The notes beneath the pieces are model-generated. The model was not told the origin of the DNA. It ran no database searches and saw nothing but the letters and a program-made list of their open reading frames with translations. 64,000 nt of DNA, taken from positions 1 to 64,000 of the forward strand of contig JBBDYH010000154.1 of the NCBI GenBank assembly GCA_040901795.1, written 5' to 3'. Position 1 is the first letter of the stretch, and each line of letters starts with the position of its first letter. The stretch comes from JBBDYH01 sp040901795 (lineage in GTDB: Bacteria > Planctomycetota > Planctomycetia > Pirellulales > JALHPA01). The translations under genes and the position numbers were made by a program. Shown piece after piece: positions 41,036 to 49,429 of the stretch.

Positions 41036-42151
41036 CTAGTCGCCGCGACGAGAAATGAAACCGTCAGGAGACACTAGCAGAACGCTGCGGGTGCGCCCTC
41101 GCGCCAAAAGCGCTAGTCCGAGGACGGCGCTCCACATCCAAAGGCTTCCCGCTTCGGGGACCGGAGCTGAAGTGCCCTGCAGCGTGTCCAATTCGTAGAC
41201 GTTCTGAAGTCCCAGGGTCGTGTAGGGGGTGCCCGCTTCGTTTGCGTTCCACTTGTCGTTCCACAAGACATTCGCGTTAGCTTTTGTGCCGCGCGTCGCT
41301 TCGAAGTATAAATACTGAAGCTGGTCCGGCAAAATCGCATAGTCCGGATAAGCGCCATTGAATTCGACGTAGTTCAGTTTGAATTCCACGAGCGGCAGAC
41401 CGGCATCACTAGTTGACCGCCTGGCTTGCAGCACGTTTTCCACTGTCTCAAGCTTACCGTCGGAGATCACTTTATTCTCGAACCCATTCATTGCGCCTGG
41501 GTTCTCGTTCACGACCGTGACGCCGCCTGGCCCCCCGACGTCGCGATTAATGTCGAGATAAGCCATTGCCTTCTGAGAATTAAAATTCATAAATTCTGGT
41601 TTTTGAAAATCCGCGGCAGCTTCCGCCGAGACCATCAGCCCGCTCGCACCATCGCTGTCCTGGCTGCTGATGCGGACGCGATAGTAAGTGCTCTCGCCGA
41701 AGTCCTGAGTTCGCGTTCCGTTGTTTCCCACCTTCTCGTCGCCGTACAGCTCGATGGCAAGGTAGATATACTTGCCGTCGAAGCCGTAAAACCCCCGCGT
41801 AATGTCGAGATACTCGAAATACGTCGGATCGGAAGAGTGCGCGGCGACGACCGAACTGCCTAAGGCCGCCAATTCGCTATCGGTTCCGATGCGGCTGTTA
41901 ATCGTCGAGTTTTTATACGTCTGAACCGTCGGTCGTTCGTATTCGTCGTTTGCATAACTGTCGGCGCCGGTGTTGACAAACCAGGCATGCTCGCCGGAGG
42001 TTATAAACTCATTGTCGCCAGTGATCGCGTCGTGGAAATGCTGCGAATAGACGCCCGCGCTTGACACGGTTGCCGATAGCGCAGCCATGAACGCGAAAGC
42101 GCAACTAACGCTGCTGGCGAGTGACCGGACGAACGTCGGGCGAAAAGTCAT
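41036..42151 (-). CDS. PEP-CTERM sorting-domain exported protein
   Basis: 371 residues. A signal peptide (about 1-32, ending SSA) is followed by an extracellular domain with YFEYLDITRGFYGFDGKYIYLAIELYGDE and a C-terminal sorting signal: APVPEAGSLWMWSAVLGLALLARGRTR. Pro-Glu-Ala is an accepted variant of the PEP box. Exosortase would cleave it and attach the protein to the surface; no exosortase gene is in this window. The 16 residues after the Arg cluster are longer than usual for this signal. Function unknown. Confidence 0.85.
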   Translation of the reverse strand: MTFRPTFVRSLASSVSCAFAFMAALSATVSSAGVYSQHFHDAITGDNEFITSGEHAWFVNTGADSYANDEYERPTVQTYKNSTINSRIGTDSELAALGSSVVAAHSSDPTYFEYLDITRGFYGFDGKYIYLAIELYGDEKVGNNGTRTQDFGESTYYRVRISSQDSDGASGLMVSAEAAADFQKPEFMNFNSQKAMAYLDINRDVGGPGGVTVVNENPGAMNGFENKVISDGKLETVENVLQARRSTSDAGLPLVEFKLNYVEFNGAYPDYAILPDQLQYLYFEATRGTKANANVLWNDKWNANEAGTPYTTLGLQNVYELDTLQGTSAPVPEAGSLWMWSAVLGLALLARGRTRSVLLVSPDGFISRRGD

Positions 42152-42420
42152 AACAGCTCCGGACGATTGCCCATTTGCACCGGCGCGGCCGCGCGATTAC
42201 CGTGGAGCGGCTCGCGTGCGGGCCGAGAATGGTGCCAATATAGAATCCGGCCGCAGCCAAGTCCAGCAAAAAACGCCCCGGAATTGAAAAGAAATGGCAT
42301 GACTTAGTTGTCGGGCGCCATTTTGAGTTGAGGACGTGGTTCGACGTCGGTCGCGTCGCGAAGAAGCGGCAGCGCAAGTACCGGCTCGAATCATAGGCGG
42401 TAGCTGGAAAGTGTCGCCAG

Positions 42421-43548
42421 CTAGTATCGCGGAGCCGGCTGTTCTACCGGCGGGAGCATGTCGACCGCGCTGGCCGGAAGCGCATAAGTGCTGGCTGTTT
42501 CGGGCGTCGGCGGAATCGCGGCGGAGGGGGCGCCGGGGAAGCCTGTCGCCGCTCCCCCGGAAGTCGCATTGGCCGAGGGAGAGGAAACGTCATACGCTGC
42601 CCAATTGCGGTCGCCGCCGGTCTGTGGCCAACGCTGGCCGCCATCCGGCATGCCGCGCGCCTGCTGGCCGCCCGGCATGTCACCGGCTTGCGCTGTGGCG
42701 ACGCGCGGCCCCTGCAACTGCGGGGCGGGCGACGCTTGTTGCACCGGACGAACATTGGCGATCCGCGCACCGGCTGGGGTTTCGCCTAATTGCTGCGCCA
42801 ACTCCTGCGCTCCCGGTAAAGACGGATCGAAGTGTGCTGCTTGAGCAAAGTGAGCTGCGGCAGACTGCGAATGCCCGCGCTGGTGCAGCAAACAAGCCAG
42901 ATTATAGTGGGCTACGGCCGGCTGCTCGCCAACCATCAAATGCTCAAGCGACCGCTGCGGCTGGCCGAGCTCGACGAACACCATAGCGAGGTTGTTCCGA
43001 TAAAGCTGCTTCTGCGGTTGTAGTTCGACTGCCTTCGAAAGCTCGACGACCGATTCGTTCAACATGCCCCGGCGCGCATAGCACAAACCGAGGTCATTAT
43101 GCGCCGTCGCGTCTTGCGGATGATGTTGCGCCGCCTGCTGATAGAGATTCGTCGCTTCGTCGAGTTTGCCTTGCCGATCGAGCAGGTGGGCATAGCCCAC
43201 GAGCGCGGCCAAATCATTCTCGGAAACCGCGAGCGCGCGCTTGTAATACTCCTCGGCGGCCACGACATTGTTCTGCTTTTCGTTAAGCCGAGCAGTGGCT
43301 ACAAACATGTCGGCGCCCAGCGGGTTTCCCTTGTAGGCCAGCGACGTGGGGTCGTGCGGATTACCAACCTCGGTCGTTGATATCTGGCCTTCATCGGACT
43401 TGAAGAGGCTAGCCAGCTTGCCGACGCCGAACCAGTCGGAAGACGTGTTGTTATTGGCCAATGGCGAGCCGTTGTTGCTCGAGCATCCGACCGCCAGAAA
43501 CGGTGCGATCCCGCCGGCCACGACGGTCGCGAACAGAGCTTTACGCAC
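42421..43548 (-). CDS. TPR-repeat lipoprotein
   Basis: 375 residues. GTG start at 43548 with GGGAGG 6 bases before it. The lipoprotein signal ends in LAVGC (C22). Tetratricopeptide repeats run from about residue 76 to 240 (AAEEYYKRALAVSENDLAALVGYAHLLDRQGKLDEATNLYQQAAQHHPQDATAHNDLGLCYARRG), at least four units. A Pro/Ala/Gly/Gln-rich unstructured tail follows. It is a scaffold for protein assembly at the inner or outer membrane, partner unknown. No related genes flank it. Confidence 0.85.
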   Translation of the reverse strand: MRKALFATVVAGGIAPFLAVGCSSNNGSPLANNNTSSDWFGVGKLASLFKSDEGQISTTEVGNPHDPTSLAYKGNPLGADMFVATARLNEKQNNVVAAEEYYKRALAVSENDLAALVGYAHLLDRQGKLDEATNLYQQAAQHHPQDATAHNDLGLCYARRGMLNESVVELSKAVELQPQKQLYRNNLAMVFVELGQPQRSLEHLMVGEQPAVAHYNLACLLHQRGHSQSAAAHFAQAAHFDPSLPGAQELAQQLGETPAGARIANVRPVQQASPAPQLQGPRVATAQAGDMPGGQQARGMPDGGQRWPQTGGDRNWAAYDVSSPSANATSGGAATGFPGAPSAAIPPTPETASTYALPASAVDMLPPVEQPAPRY

Positions 43549-43816
43549 TTAACACCTCCCCCTGGGAACAGACGCCGGACGCCAATGTAGGGAACGGACT
43601 CTGTGCCGTTCCGTTGGGCGAGTAGACGTAGCCACGTCTCTAGGCGCCTCCGGAACGCCACGGAGGGCGTTCCCTACAGACTTTCGCAAACACGCTCAGA
43701 CGCCTCGGGCGGCCAATCTCCGCCAGCACAGAGCGCAGCGAGGCACTGTCGTTTGTAGAATCGGCTCGCGAAGAGTCTTTGCTACAACCGAAAGGACGTG
43801 CTAGCACGCAAAAGAG
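43549..43816. repeat. Intergenic region with a GTAGGGAACG inverted pair
   Basis: TGTAGGGAACGGACTCTG and CCGTTCCG (43586-43613) face CGGAACGCCACGGAGGGCG and TTCCCTACA (43651-43678), an outer inverted repeat with its own inner stem at each end. Between them is GTAGACGTAGCCACGTCTC. From 43679 to 43816 I see no feature. Confidence 0.65.
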
Positions 43817-44512
43817 TCACGGCAGATCAAAGAGCATGAGCTCCGCGCCAGGGGCCGAGCGGATGACGAGCTCGGCTTCATCGCTCGCGGAGGCCGCGTC
43901 GCTCGTGGCGAGCGGCATGCCGTTGACCTCCAAGTCGCCGCGGAGCACCTGCAGCCAGGCGTGTCGCCCGTCCGAAATCTCGTGACGGATTTCGCTTCCT
44001 GGCCCGAGTGTCGCCAGGAAAATGCGGGCGTCTTGATAAATCGTGAGCGAACCGTCGCGGCCATCTCGGCTGGCGACGAGGTTCAGATGGTCCTTCTCGG
44101 ACTCACCAAATGCCCGCTGCTCGTAGCTCGGCGGTAACCCGGCGCGCTCCGGCAGCAGCCAGATTTGGTAAAGATGCACCTGCTCATCGGCCGAAGGGTT
44201 GAACTCGCTATGGCGGATGACCGTTCCGGCGGTCATGCGCTGCAATTCCCCCGGCCGCAGCACTTCGCCCGATCCCAAACTGTCGCGATGCTCAAGCTCG
44301 CCTTCGAGCACCAGCGTGACGATCTCCATATCGCGATGGCCGTGCATGCCAAAGCCCTGACCCGGCGCGACGCGATCCTCATTGATCACGCGGAGAACCC
44401 GAAAGCCCATCTGTTCCGGATCGTGGTAGTCGCCGAAGGAGAAGGTGTGGTAGGTGTCGAGCCAGCCATGGTTAAAATGGCCGCGATCGTTGGCGCGGCG
44501 AATTCGTAGCAT
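43817..44512 (-). CDS. Pirin family protein (bicupin)
   Basis: 231 residues from the ATG at 44512, chosen for the GAGG 7 bases upstream and because pirins begin MLRIRRANDRGHFNHGWLDTYHTFSF. The N-terminal cupin has the metal-binding HGHRDMEIVT (HxH) and later a GTVIRHSEFNPS motif. The C-terminal cupin follows. Some pirins are quercetinases, others act as redox-responsive regulators; the sequence does not decide. A RAYT-type REP lies just upstream. Confidence 0.88.
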   Translation of the reverse strand: MLRIRRANDRGHFNHGWLDTYHTFSFGDYHDPEQMGFRVLRVINEDRVAPGQGFGMHGHRDMEIVTLVLEGELEHRDSLGSGEVLRPGELQRMTAGTVIRHSEFNPSADEQVHLYQIWLLPERAGLPPSYEQRAFGESEKDHLNLVASRDGRDGSLTIYQDARIFLATLGPGSEIRHEISDGRHAWLQVLRGDLEVNGMPLATSDAASASDEAELVIRSAPGAELMLFDLP

Positions 44513-44537
44513 AGAGACCTCAAACGTCGTCATTCTC

Positions 44538-44564
44538 GCCACTGCTTGCGGCGAGCAGTGGCAC
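44538..44564. repeat. Solo RAYT-type REP
   Basis: GCCACTGCTTGC-G-GCGAGCAGTGGC, one mismatch in the stem relative to the copies at the transposase locus 23 kb away. It lies in the 78-base gap between the TlpA-like gene end and the pirin start. Confidence 0.8.
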
Positions 44565-44590
44565 AGGGTGGTTTCTTTTTCTCAGCGGTT

Positions 44591-45736
44591 TTACTTCTCG
44601 CTCGGCTTGCCGTCGAGCAGCTCCTCGACCTTGTCGGCCAGCGCCTGACCATGCAGGTCCTTGGCGATCACCTCCCCTTCGCGGTCGAGCAAGAACGTTG
44701 CCGGAATGCCGTGCACGCCGTACTTGTCGGCGATCGGGTGCATTTCCGGATTGGCCGAGTCGGTGTCGAAGAGGTTGGGCCAGGGGATCTGTTCTTCCTC
44801 GAGATAGGCCGCCAGCGCCTCCTGGTCTTCGTCCTTGCTCACGCCGACGATTTCGAAGCCGTCGCCATGAAAATGCTCATAAATCGCCTTGAACTCGGGC
44901 ATGAGCGCCTTGCAGGGCCCGCACCAGGTCGCCCAAAAGACGACCACGACCGGCTTGCCGCGAAACTGAGCGACGTCAAACGGCTTGCCGTCGTGCGTGG
45001 CGCCGGTGATCGGCATCGGCTTGCCAACGACCTCCGGGGCCTTCTTGCGCGTCCCCTTGGCAATCCTCTTGCCGTAGCGCGAAAGCTCTAGCTCCTGGCT
45101 CTTGGCCCACAGCGCGCCGAATTCCTGGTAGCTTTTCTGAGCCAACTCGTCATCGGCCAGGCGGTTGATGATCTTCACGGTGGCCGAGGCCAGCCGCAGG
45201 TATCGGCGGTCGAGCTCCGGCTGAGCGGCGAAGAACTTCTTCAAGTCTTCCAGCACGGCCGGCAGCTCTTCGGTCTTTGCATTATTGCCGGCGTCGAGCG
45301 CCCGGTCTTCGAGCCGGTAGAATGCGACCGCCGCAATCAGCTCTTTGTCCTTGGCGTCCTGCGACTCTTTAACGATCTGCATGAGCTTCTTTTGAGCGGT
45401 CTCGTCATCGTGCATCGCCGAACGGTGCAGGGCCTGCATCTTGTTGGTCAGCCCGAAGGCACGCAGCTCGTCGCTCGGATTGGCGGCCAGCAGCCGATCG
45501 ACCGCGATGCCGATGGCCTCGGTAAAACCCGGCTGTAGTTGCACGGTCTTAGGCGCCCGCTGCATCCGGTCGACAAACTGGCGGAGCTCTTCGGCGGTCA
45601 GTCCCTCGCGCGGCAGATACGGGTTATCCTCCGGCTTGGGCTCATCATCGTCGGCCAGCGCCAGCATCGCCGATACCAGCACGACGGCAAGAGAGCCAAT
45701 GACCGCGGACCAGCGACGCAAAGAAAAAGCAGCCAT
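44591..45736 (-). CDS. TlpA-like thioredoxin-domain exported protein
   Basis: 381 residues from the ATG at 45736, which has GGAGA 6 bases upstream. Signal peptide about 1-28. A long helical domain (about 30-225) precedes a thioredoxin fold with intact WCGPC at about 271-275 in VVVFWATWCGPCKALMPEFKAIYEHF, and the cis-Pro segment GVHGIPATFLLDREG. It should reduce or oxidise disulfides outside the cytoplasm. It is divergent from uvrC, 85 bases apart. Confidence 0.85.
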   Translation of the reverse strand: MAAFSLRRWSAVIGSLAVVLVSAMLALADDDEPKPEDNPYLPREGLTAEELRQFVDRMQRAPKTVQLQPGFTEAIGIAVDRLLAANPSDELRAFGLTNKMQALHRSAMHDDETAQKKLMQIVKESQDAKDKELIAAVAFYRLEDRALDAGNNAKTEELPAVLEDLKKFFAAQPELDRRYLRLASATVKIINRLADDELAQKSYQEFGALWAKSQELELSRYGKRIAKGTRKKAPEVVGKPMPITGATHDGKPFDVAQFRGKPVVVVFWATWCGPCKALMPEFKAIYEHFHGDGFEIVGVSKDEDQEALAAYLEEEQIPWPNLFDTDSANPEMHPIADKYGVHGIPATFLLDREGEVIAKDLHGQALADKVEELLDGKPSEK

Positions 45737-45821
45737 GATTCCGTCTCCGGCGTAGGATTGGCAGTTGTTAAGCTCAATTCTCAATGCCCGCGGCTAAGGG
45801 GTCAAGCTAAGCTGTTATACG

Positions 45822-47186
45822 ATGACCGACGACAACCAACCCGCACAGACCGTTGATCCTGGCGAGCTGCCCGAGCCGGGCGGGTTCGGCCACGCCTGCG
45901 CCAAAGCGCGTCAGTTTCCGCAAACGCCGGGTGTGTACTTGCTGAAGGACCGCGCGGGGCGCGTGATCTACATCGGCAAGGCGAAGAATCTGCGCGCGCG
46001 AACGTGCAGCTATTTTCTCAAGGCGGCCGCCGAGGAGCGCCGCACCGCCGAGTTGGTCAAAGAGATCTACGACGTGGACTTCATCCCCTGCGATAGCGAG
46101 GTCGATGCCGTCTTGGCCGAGTCGCGGCTGGTCAAAGACATCCAGCCAAAGTTCAACAGCGATCTCAAGGACGACAAGTCGTTTCCGTATCTGGAGATCA
46201 CCACGCGCGAGGACTTTCCCCGCGTCGAGGTGACGCGCGAGCCGAAGTCGAGCGGCACCAAGCTCTACGGTCCGTTCACCAGCGCCGGGAGCCTGCGCGG
46301 GGCGGTGCAGGCGCTGCAGAAGATCTTTCAGTTCCGCACGTGCAGCCTGGATATCGAAGAGGCCGACGAGCGCTGGCGATGGTTCCGCCCATGTCTGTTG
46401 GCTTCGATCAATCAATGCACTGCGCCGTGCAACCTGCGGATCAGCAAGGAGGACTACCGCCGCGACATCCAGCGGTTGCGGATGTTCCTCGACGGCAACA
46501 AGCAGAAACTGCTCGAAGAGATGCGCGGCGAAATGAGCGAGGCGGCGAAGGGCTTGCAGTTCGAGCAGGCGGCGCGTTTGCGCGACGAAATCCGCCTGCT
46601 GGAAACGCTCGACCAGCGCGGCGACCTGGAAGAGGACGTCCAACCGGAGGTGTTTTACATCGACCCCAAGAAGGGACTCGCCGGGTTGAAGAAGGTGCTC
46701 AAGCTTGGCGAGACGCCGCGGACAATCGAAGGCGTGGATATTGCGCATCTGGGCGGCGATGAGACCGTGGCCAGCCTGGTGCAGTTCATCGACGGCCTGC
46801 CGTTCAAGCCGGGCTACAAGCGCTATAAGATTCGCGGCGTGGCGGGTGTCGATGATTTTAAGAGCATTCACGAAGTCGTTTCACGGCGGTTCCAGCGGCT
46901 GCACGAAGAGTCGGAAGTGTTCCCCGATATTCTGTTGATCGACGGCGGTAAGGGGCAGCTTAGCGCGGGACTCGCCGCGTTCACCGAGTTGGGCATCACG
47001 CCGCCGGTGGTGATCTCGCTCGCCAAGCGCGAAGAGGAAGTTTATGTGCCGGGGCAGGCTGAGCCGTTGCGATTGAGCAAGAGCTCATTCGCGCTGCGAT
47101 TGCTGCAGTACGTGCGCGACGAGGCGCACCGCTTTGCGCAGCACTACCATCACATCTTGCGGCGGAAGAGCACCCTGGACGAGTGA
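45822..47186 (+). CDS. uvrC: UvrC-like excinuclease subunit, short form
   Basis: 454 residues; E. coli UvrC has 610. Domain order: GIY-YIG nuclease (PGVYLLKDRAGRVIYIGKAKNLRARTCSYF, about 36-70), cysteine cluster (CLLASINQCTAPCN), UVR domain (about 225-270), and the RNase H-like nuclease with EGVDIAHLGGDETVASLVQF, LIDGGKGQLSAGL and DEAHRFAQHYHH. The C-terminal helix-hairpin-helix domain used for DNA binding is missing; the protein stops soon after the second nuclease. Planctomycete UvrC proteins tend to be short, so this is probably a natural form rather than a truncation. Confidence 0.9.
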   Translation: MTDDNQPAQTVDPGELPEPGGFGHACAKARQFPQTPGVYLLKDRAGRVIYIGKAKNLRARTCSYFLKAAAEERRTAELVKEIYDVDFIPCDSEVDAVLAESRLVKDIQPKFNSDLKDDKSFPYLEITTREDFPRVEVTREPKSSGTKLYGPFTSAGSLRGAVQALQKIFQFRTCSLDIEEADERWRWFRPCLLASINQCTAPCNLRISKEDYRRDIQRLRMFLDGNKQKLLEEMRGEMSEAAKGLQFEQAARLRDEIRLLETLDQRGDLEEDVQPEVFYIDPKKGLAGLKKVLKLGETPRTIEGVDIAHLGGDETVASLVQFIDGLPFKPGYKRYKIRGVAGVDDFKSIHEVVSRRFQRLHEESEVFPDILLIDGGKGQLSAGLAAFTELGITPPVVISLAKREEEVYVPGQAEPLRLSKSSFALRLLQYVRDEAHRFAQHYHHILRRKSTLDE

Positions 47187-47342
47187 CATCTGTATTCTTT
47201 GCGGCTGCGAGACACGCCGCATGCGGAAGACCGCAGCACAGAGCCGAAAAAAACTTCGACCGAAGTATTGCAATCTCTGGCCAGGTCGCTAAATTCGTTT
47301 GTCTGTGGGAAACATTCCCGCAGGAGCGGTGTTAAAACCGTT

Positions 47343-47365
47343 ATTGTGGGAAATGAGCCCACAAT
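47343..47365. promoter_or_regulatory. ATTGTGGG palindrome upstream of the MraZ-like gene
   Basis: A perfect inverted repeat, ATTGTGGG-AAATGAG-CCCACAAT, 55 bases before the mraZ-like start. A second, shorter one (GGGAA-ACA-TTCCC) is at 47307-47319. MraZ proteins bind TGGGN-type repeats in their own promoters; two TGTGGGAA units are present at 47304-47311 and 47346-47352. These are candidate operator boxes. No experimental support. Confidence 0.4.
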
Positions 47366-47420
47366 CTGGAGACGCTCGGCACGGATTGCAACTTTGTTCT
47401 TCGACCGATGAACTCAACCG

Positions 47421-47915
47421 ATGCCGCAAGCAACCGAATTCCTGCTGGGCGAATTCCCCCGCACGCTCGACGAGCGGCATCGCTTGACGTTGCCGGGCGA
47501 ATTGGCCGAGCCATTTGCGGCGGTCCTGAACCACAATGCGCAGTGCATCCTGGCGAAGGAACGGGTTGGCTGCCTGAGTCTGTGGCCGGCCGAGCGCTGG
47601 GAGGAAAAGCTCAACGTCGGTGTGGAGCTCGTACAGGCCAAGATGCGCTCCGGCCGGCTCGAAGGGCGCACCGAGGAAGTGCAGATGCTTGGCCGTTTGC
47701 TTTCCACACGCCATCGCACGGTGCAATTGGCCGAGCGCGCTCGATTAGTGATTCCCGAAGGGTTTCGCGAGTTCCTGGGCGTCGAGCCGCGCGGAGATGT
47801 AATCGTCGTTGGGGCGGCCGTTTGCGTGGAGCTCTGGCGGCCGGCGGCGTGGTTTAGTCATTTGGAGACGCATATCCCGGACTTCCGCAAGTTGTTTGAT
47901 CAGTTGTCAGGTTGA
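47421..47915 (+). CDS. MraZ-like SpoVT/AbrB-fold protein
   Basis: 164 residues. Two AbrB-type halves: GEFPRTLDERHRLTLPGELAEPF at the N-terminus and TVQLAERARLVIPEGFREFLGVEPRGDVIVVGAAVCVELW in the second half. This is the duplicated layout of MraZ, the repressor of the division and cell wall gene cluster. No mraW, ftsI, mur or ftsZ gene follows; the next gene is on the other strand. Many planctomycetes lack a complete division cluster, so a DNA-binding role elsewhere is likely. ATG at 47421. Confidence 0.8.
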   Translation: MPQATEFLLGEFPRTLDERHRLTLPGELAEPFAAVLNHNAQCILAKERVGCLSLWPAERWEEKLNVGVELVQAKMRSGRLEGRTEEVQMLGRLLSTRHRTVQLAERARLVIPEGFREFLGVEPRGDVIVVGAAVCVELWRPAAWFSHLETHIPDFRKLFDQLSG

Positions 47916-48313
47916 TGGGATGAATTAAACCGCCGAGACGCCGAGACGCAGAGACGCGGAGGAAATCAATAATCAGCCACAGATAAACGCAGATGAACAC
48001 AGATCAACGACGTGACTCGATGTCTTATCTGTGTGCATCAGTGAGCATCTGTGGCTGACCTGATGCCCCTCTGCGTCTCCGCGACTCTGCGGTTTAGGAG
48101 AAGGTGAAGGTAAGGAATACCGCAACCGCGACCGCCCCGGAATGAAGAGTGAGATTCTCGTCTAACTTTGTCTGTGTCACCCGGCAGAGTACAACGAACC
48201 AAGGAAGGGATCTTGGCACGGATGCCAAATCCCTCTTCATCCGGGCGGTCGTTTTTTTGGAATGGGGAATGCGGAATGAGCCGGCGGAGAGCCGGCTCTT
48301 TTCTTGCGCTTCC
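47916..48313. repeat. MITE-like inverted repeat, copy 3, and adjacent intergenic sequence
   Basis: Arms AACCGCCGAGACGCCGAGAC (47928 on) and CTGCGTCTCCGCGACTCTGC (48071 on), ending GGTTT at 48095. Inside, AGCCACAGATAAACGCAGATG faces CAGTGAGCATCTGTGGCT, a second nested pair. Downstream at 48100-48313 I see a short GGGAATGCGGAATGAG stretch (48264-48279) and GCCGGCGGAGAGCCGGC hairpin with a T-rich tail (48280-48302), but no gene. Confidence 0.75.
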
Positions 48314-48742
48314 TCAGTCGTTCGACACCGCACTGTCGTCGGACTCTTGTTTGCGGCACGCATAGCGGATGGCAATGCTCGTCAGTCCAGTCAGCACCGC
48401 CCAGCTAAGGATCGCCGCAAAAAAGATTTTCCAGGCCCGTACTTCGGCCGCGTCGCCTGGCGACGCGCTGTCCATCAAGCGCATCGGACTGCCAAAGATC
48501 GCCGCGAAGGGAATAAACCAGAGCGCGAACGGCGTCAGTCCGAATGATGAGAGAACCCCGATCGCGAACGCATGCACGTTGCCGCGGCCGTAGACAATCA
48601 CCGGAATGGCCAGCGACGGTACGGCCAGCGTGGTGAGCACGAGCGACCAAAACGCCGCCGTGTCGGGCAGCGCGAAGAGCATCATGCAGAGCAGCGCCAT
48701 GAACGCTACGACTTCGAGCAGCCTGCGGGTGGAGAATCGCAC
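48314..48742 (-). CDS. Small polytopic membrane protein of unknown function
   Basis: 142 residues, GTG start at 48742. Three or four hydrophobic segments at about 7-25, 30-50, 57-85 and 105-127. No motif that I recognise. It ends in an acidic tail (QESDDSAVSND). Same strand as the DUF1844 gene, 28 bases apart, so the two may be one operon. Confidence 0.65.
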   Translation of the reverse strand: MRFSTRRLLEVVAFMALLCMMLFALPDTAAFWSLVLTTLAVPSLAIPVIVYGRGNVHAFAIGVLSSFGLTPFALWFIPFAAIFGSPMRLMDSASPGDAAEVRAWKIFFAAILSWAVLTGLTSIAIRYACRKQESDDSAVSND

Positions 48743-48770
48743 AATACGGCTCCCGTTGGTCGGACAGGAA

Positions 48771-49274
48771 TTAGCTCGATTGTGCCGCCACGAACGCCAT
48801 CCGCAATTGATGCAACAGCGAGCTCAAGAGCGCCGATTCTTCCGGCGTGCGGTTGCCGACGGTTTTTTCTTCGAGCATGGCCAGCGTGTCGATGAAGTGC
48901 TTGGCCTGGTTGGGCAACCGCTCCAGCTTGCCGGTGAGCGGGTTGGGGACTTCGCCAAGAGCGACCATCGCTTGGGTGCCCAGCGTGGTAATCAAGAATG
49001 CCAGGGTCGGCGGCGGCAGCGCGTAGTCGCGCGTCGCGGGCTGGCCGCGGTCGCCGGCCGGCTCGCCGAAGGGTTGCTCTTCCCCAGTAGTTTCGGCGGC
49101 ATGGCGGCGGGCGGATTCTTCGGGGGAGGTTGATGAGGCGTCCGTAGTCGCGGGCGGCGCACCGGCGGATGCAGATTGGGTCGCACCGACCTTGGCTTTG
49201 GCGGCTTCCTTCTCGCGCTCGACCTGGTCTTTCCAGTTTTCGTCGATGTGGAGTTTGTTTTCGGGGTTCTCCAT
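48771..49274 (-). CDS. DUF1844 family protein
   Basis: 167 residues from the ATG at 49274. The first 80 residues are polar and low-complexity (Ala, Glu, Thr). The rest is the DUF1844 domain: PPPTLAFLITTLGTQAMVALGEVPNPLTGKLERLPNQAKHFIDTLAMLEEKTVGNRTPEESALLSSLLHQLRMAFV. The family is widespread in planctomycetes and other phyla and has no known function. A GTG at 49304 is an alternative start. It lies near pyrG on the same strand. Confidence 0.85.
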   Translation of the reverse strand: MENPENKLHIDENWKDQVEREKEAAKAKVGATQSASAGAPPATTDASSTSPEESARRHAAETTGEEQPFGEPAGDRGQPATRDYALPPPTLAFLITTLGTQAMVALGEVPNPLTGKLERLPNQAKHFIDTLAMLEEKTVGNRTPEESALLSSLLHQLRMAFVAAQSS

Positions 49275-49324
49275 GGTTCTGTCGCTCTCGTTTAATATCG
49301 ACACACACGTTTCGACGGATTTAT

Positions 49325-49395
49325 CACCGCAGAGGCGCGGAGACGCAGAGAGGAATTGGAATCTGATCTCTCCGCGCCTCGGCGTCTCTGCGGTT
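49325..49395. repeat. MITE-like inverted repeat, copy 4 (short)
   Basis: CACCGCAGAGGCGCGGAGAC and ATTGGAATC-loop, then CTCCGCGCCTCGGCGTCTCTG CGGTT. It is the shortest copy (71 bp), essentially the two arms with little interior, and lies between pyrG and the DUF1844 gene. Confidence 0.75.
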
Positions 49396-49429
49396 GATTG
49401 CTTCGAGATTCATTCGTCCGCATTCGCAA

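Noticed and set aside
48149..48547. 132-codon plus-strand open frame
   Set aside because: It overlaps the end of a better-supported membrane protein gene and crosses a GGAATGCGG repeat stretch; composition is not protein-like.
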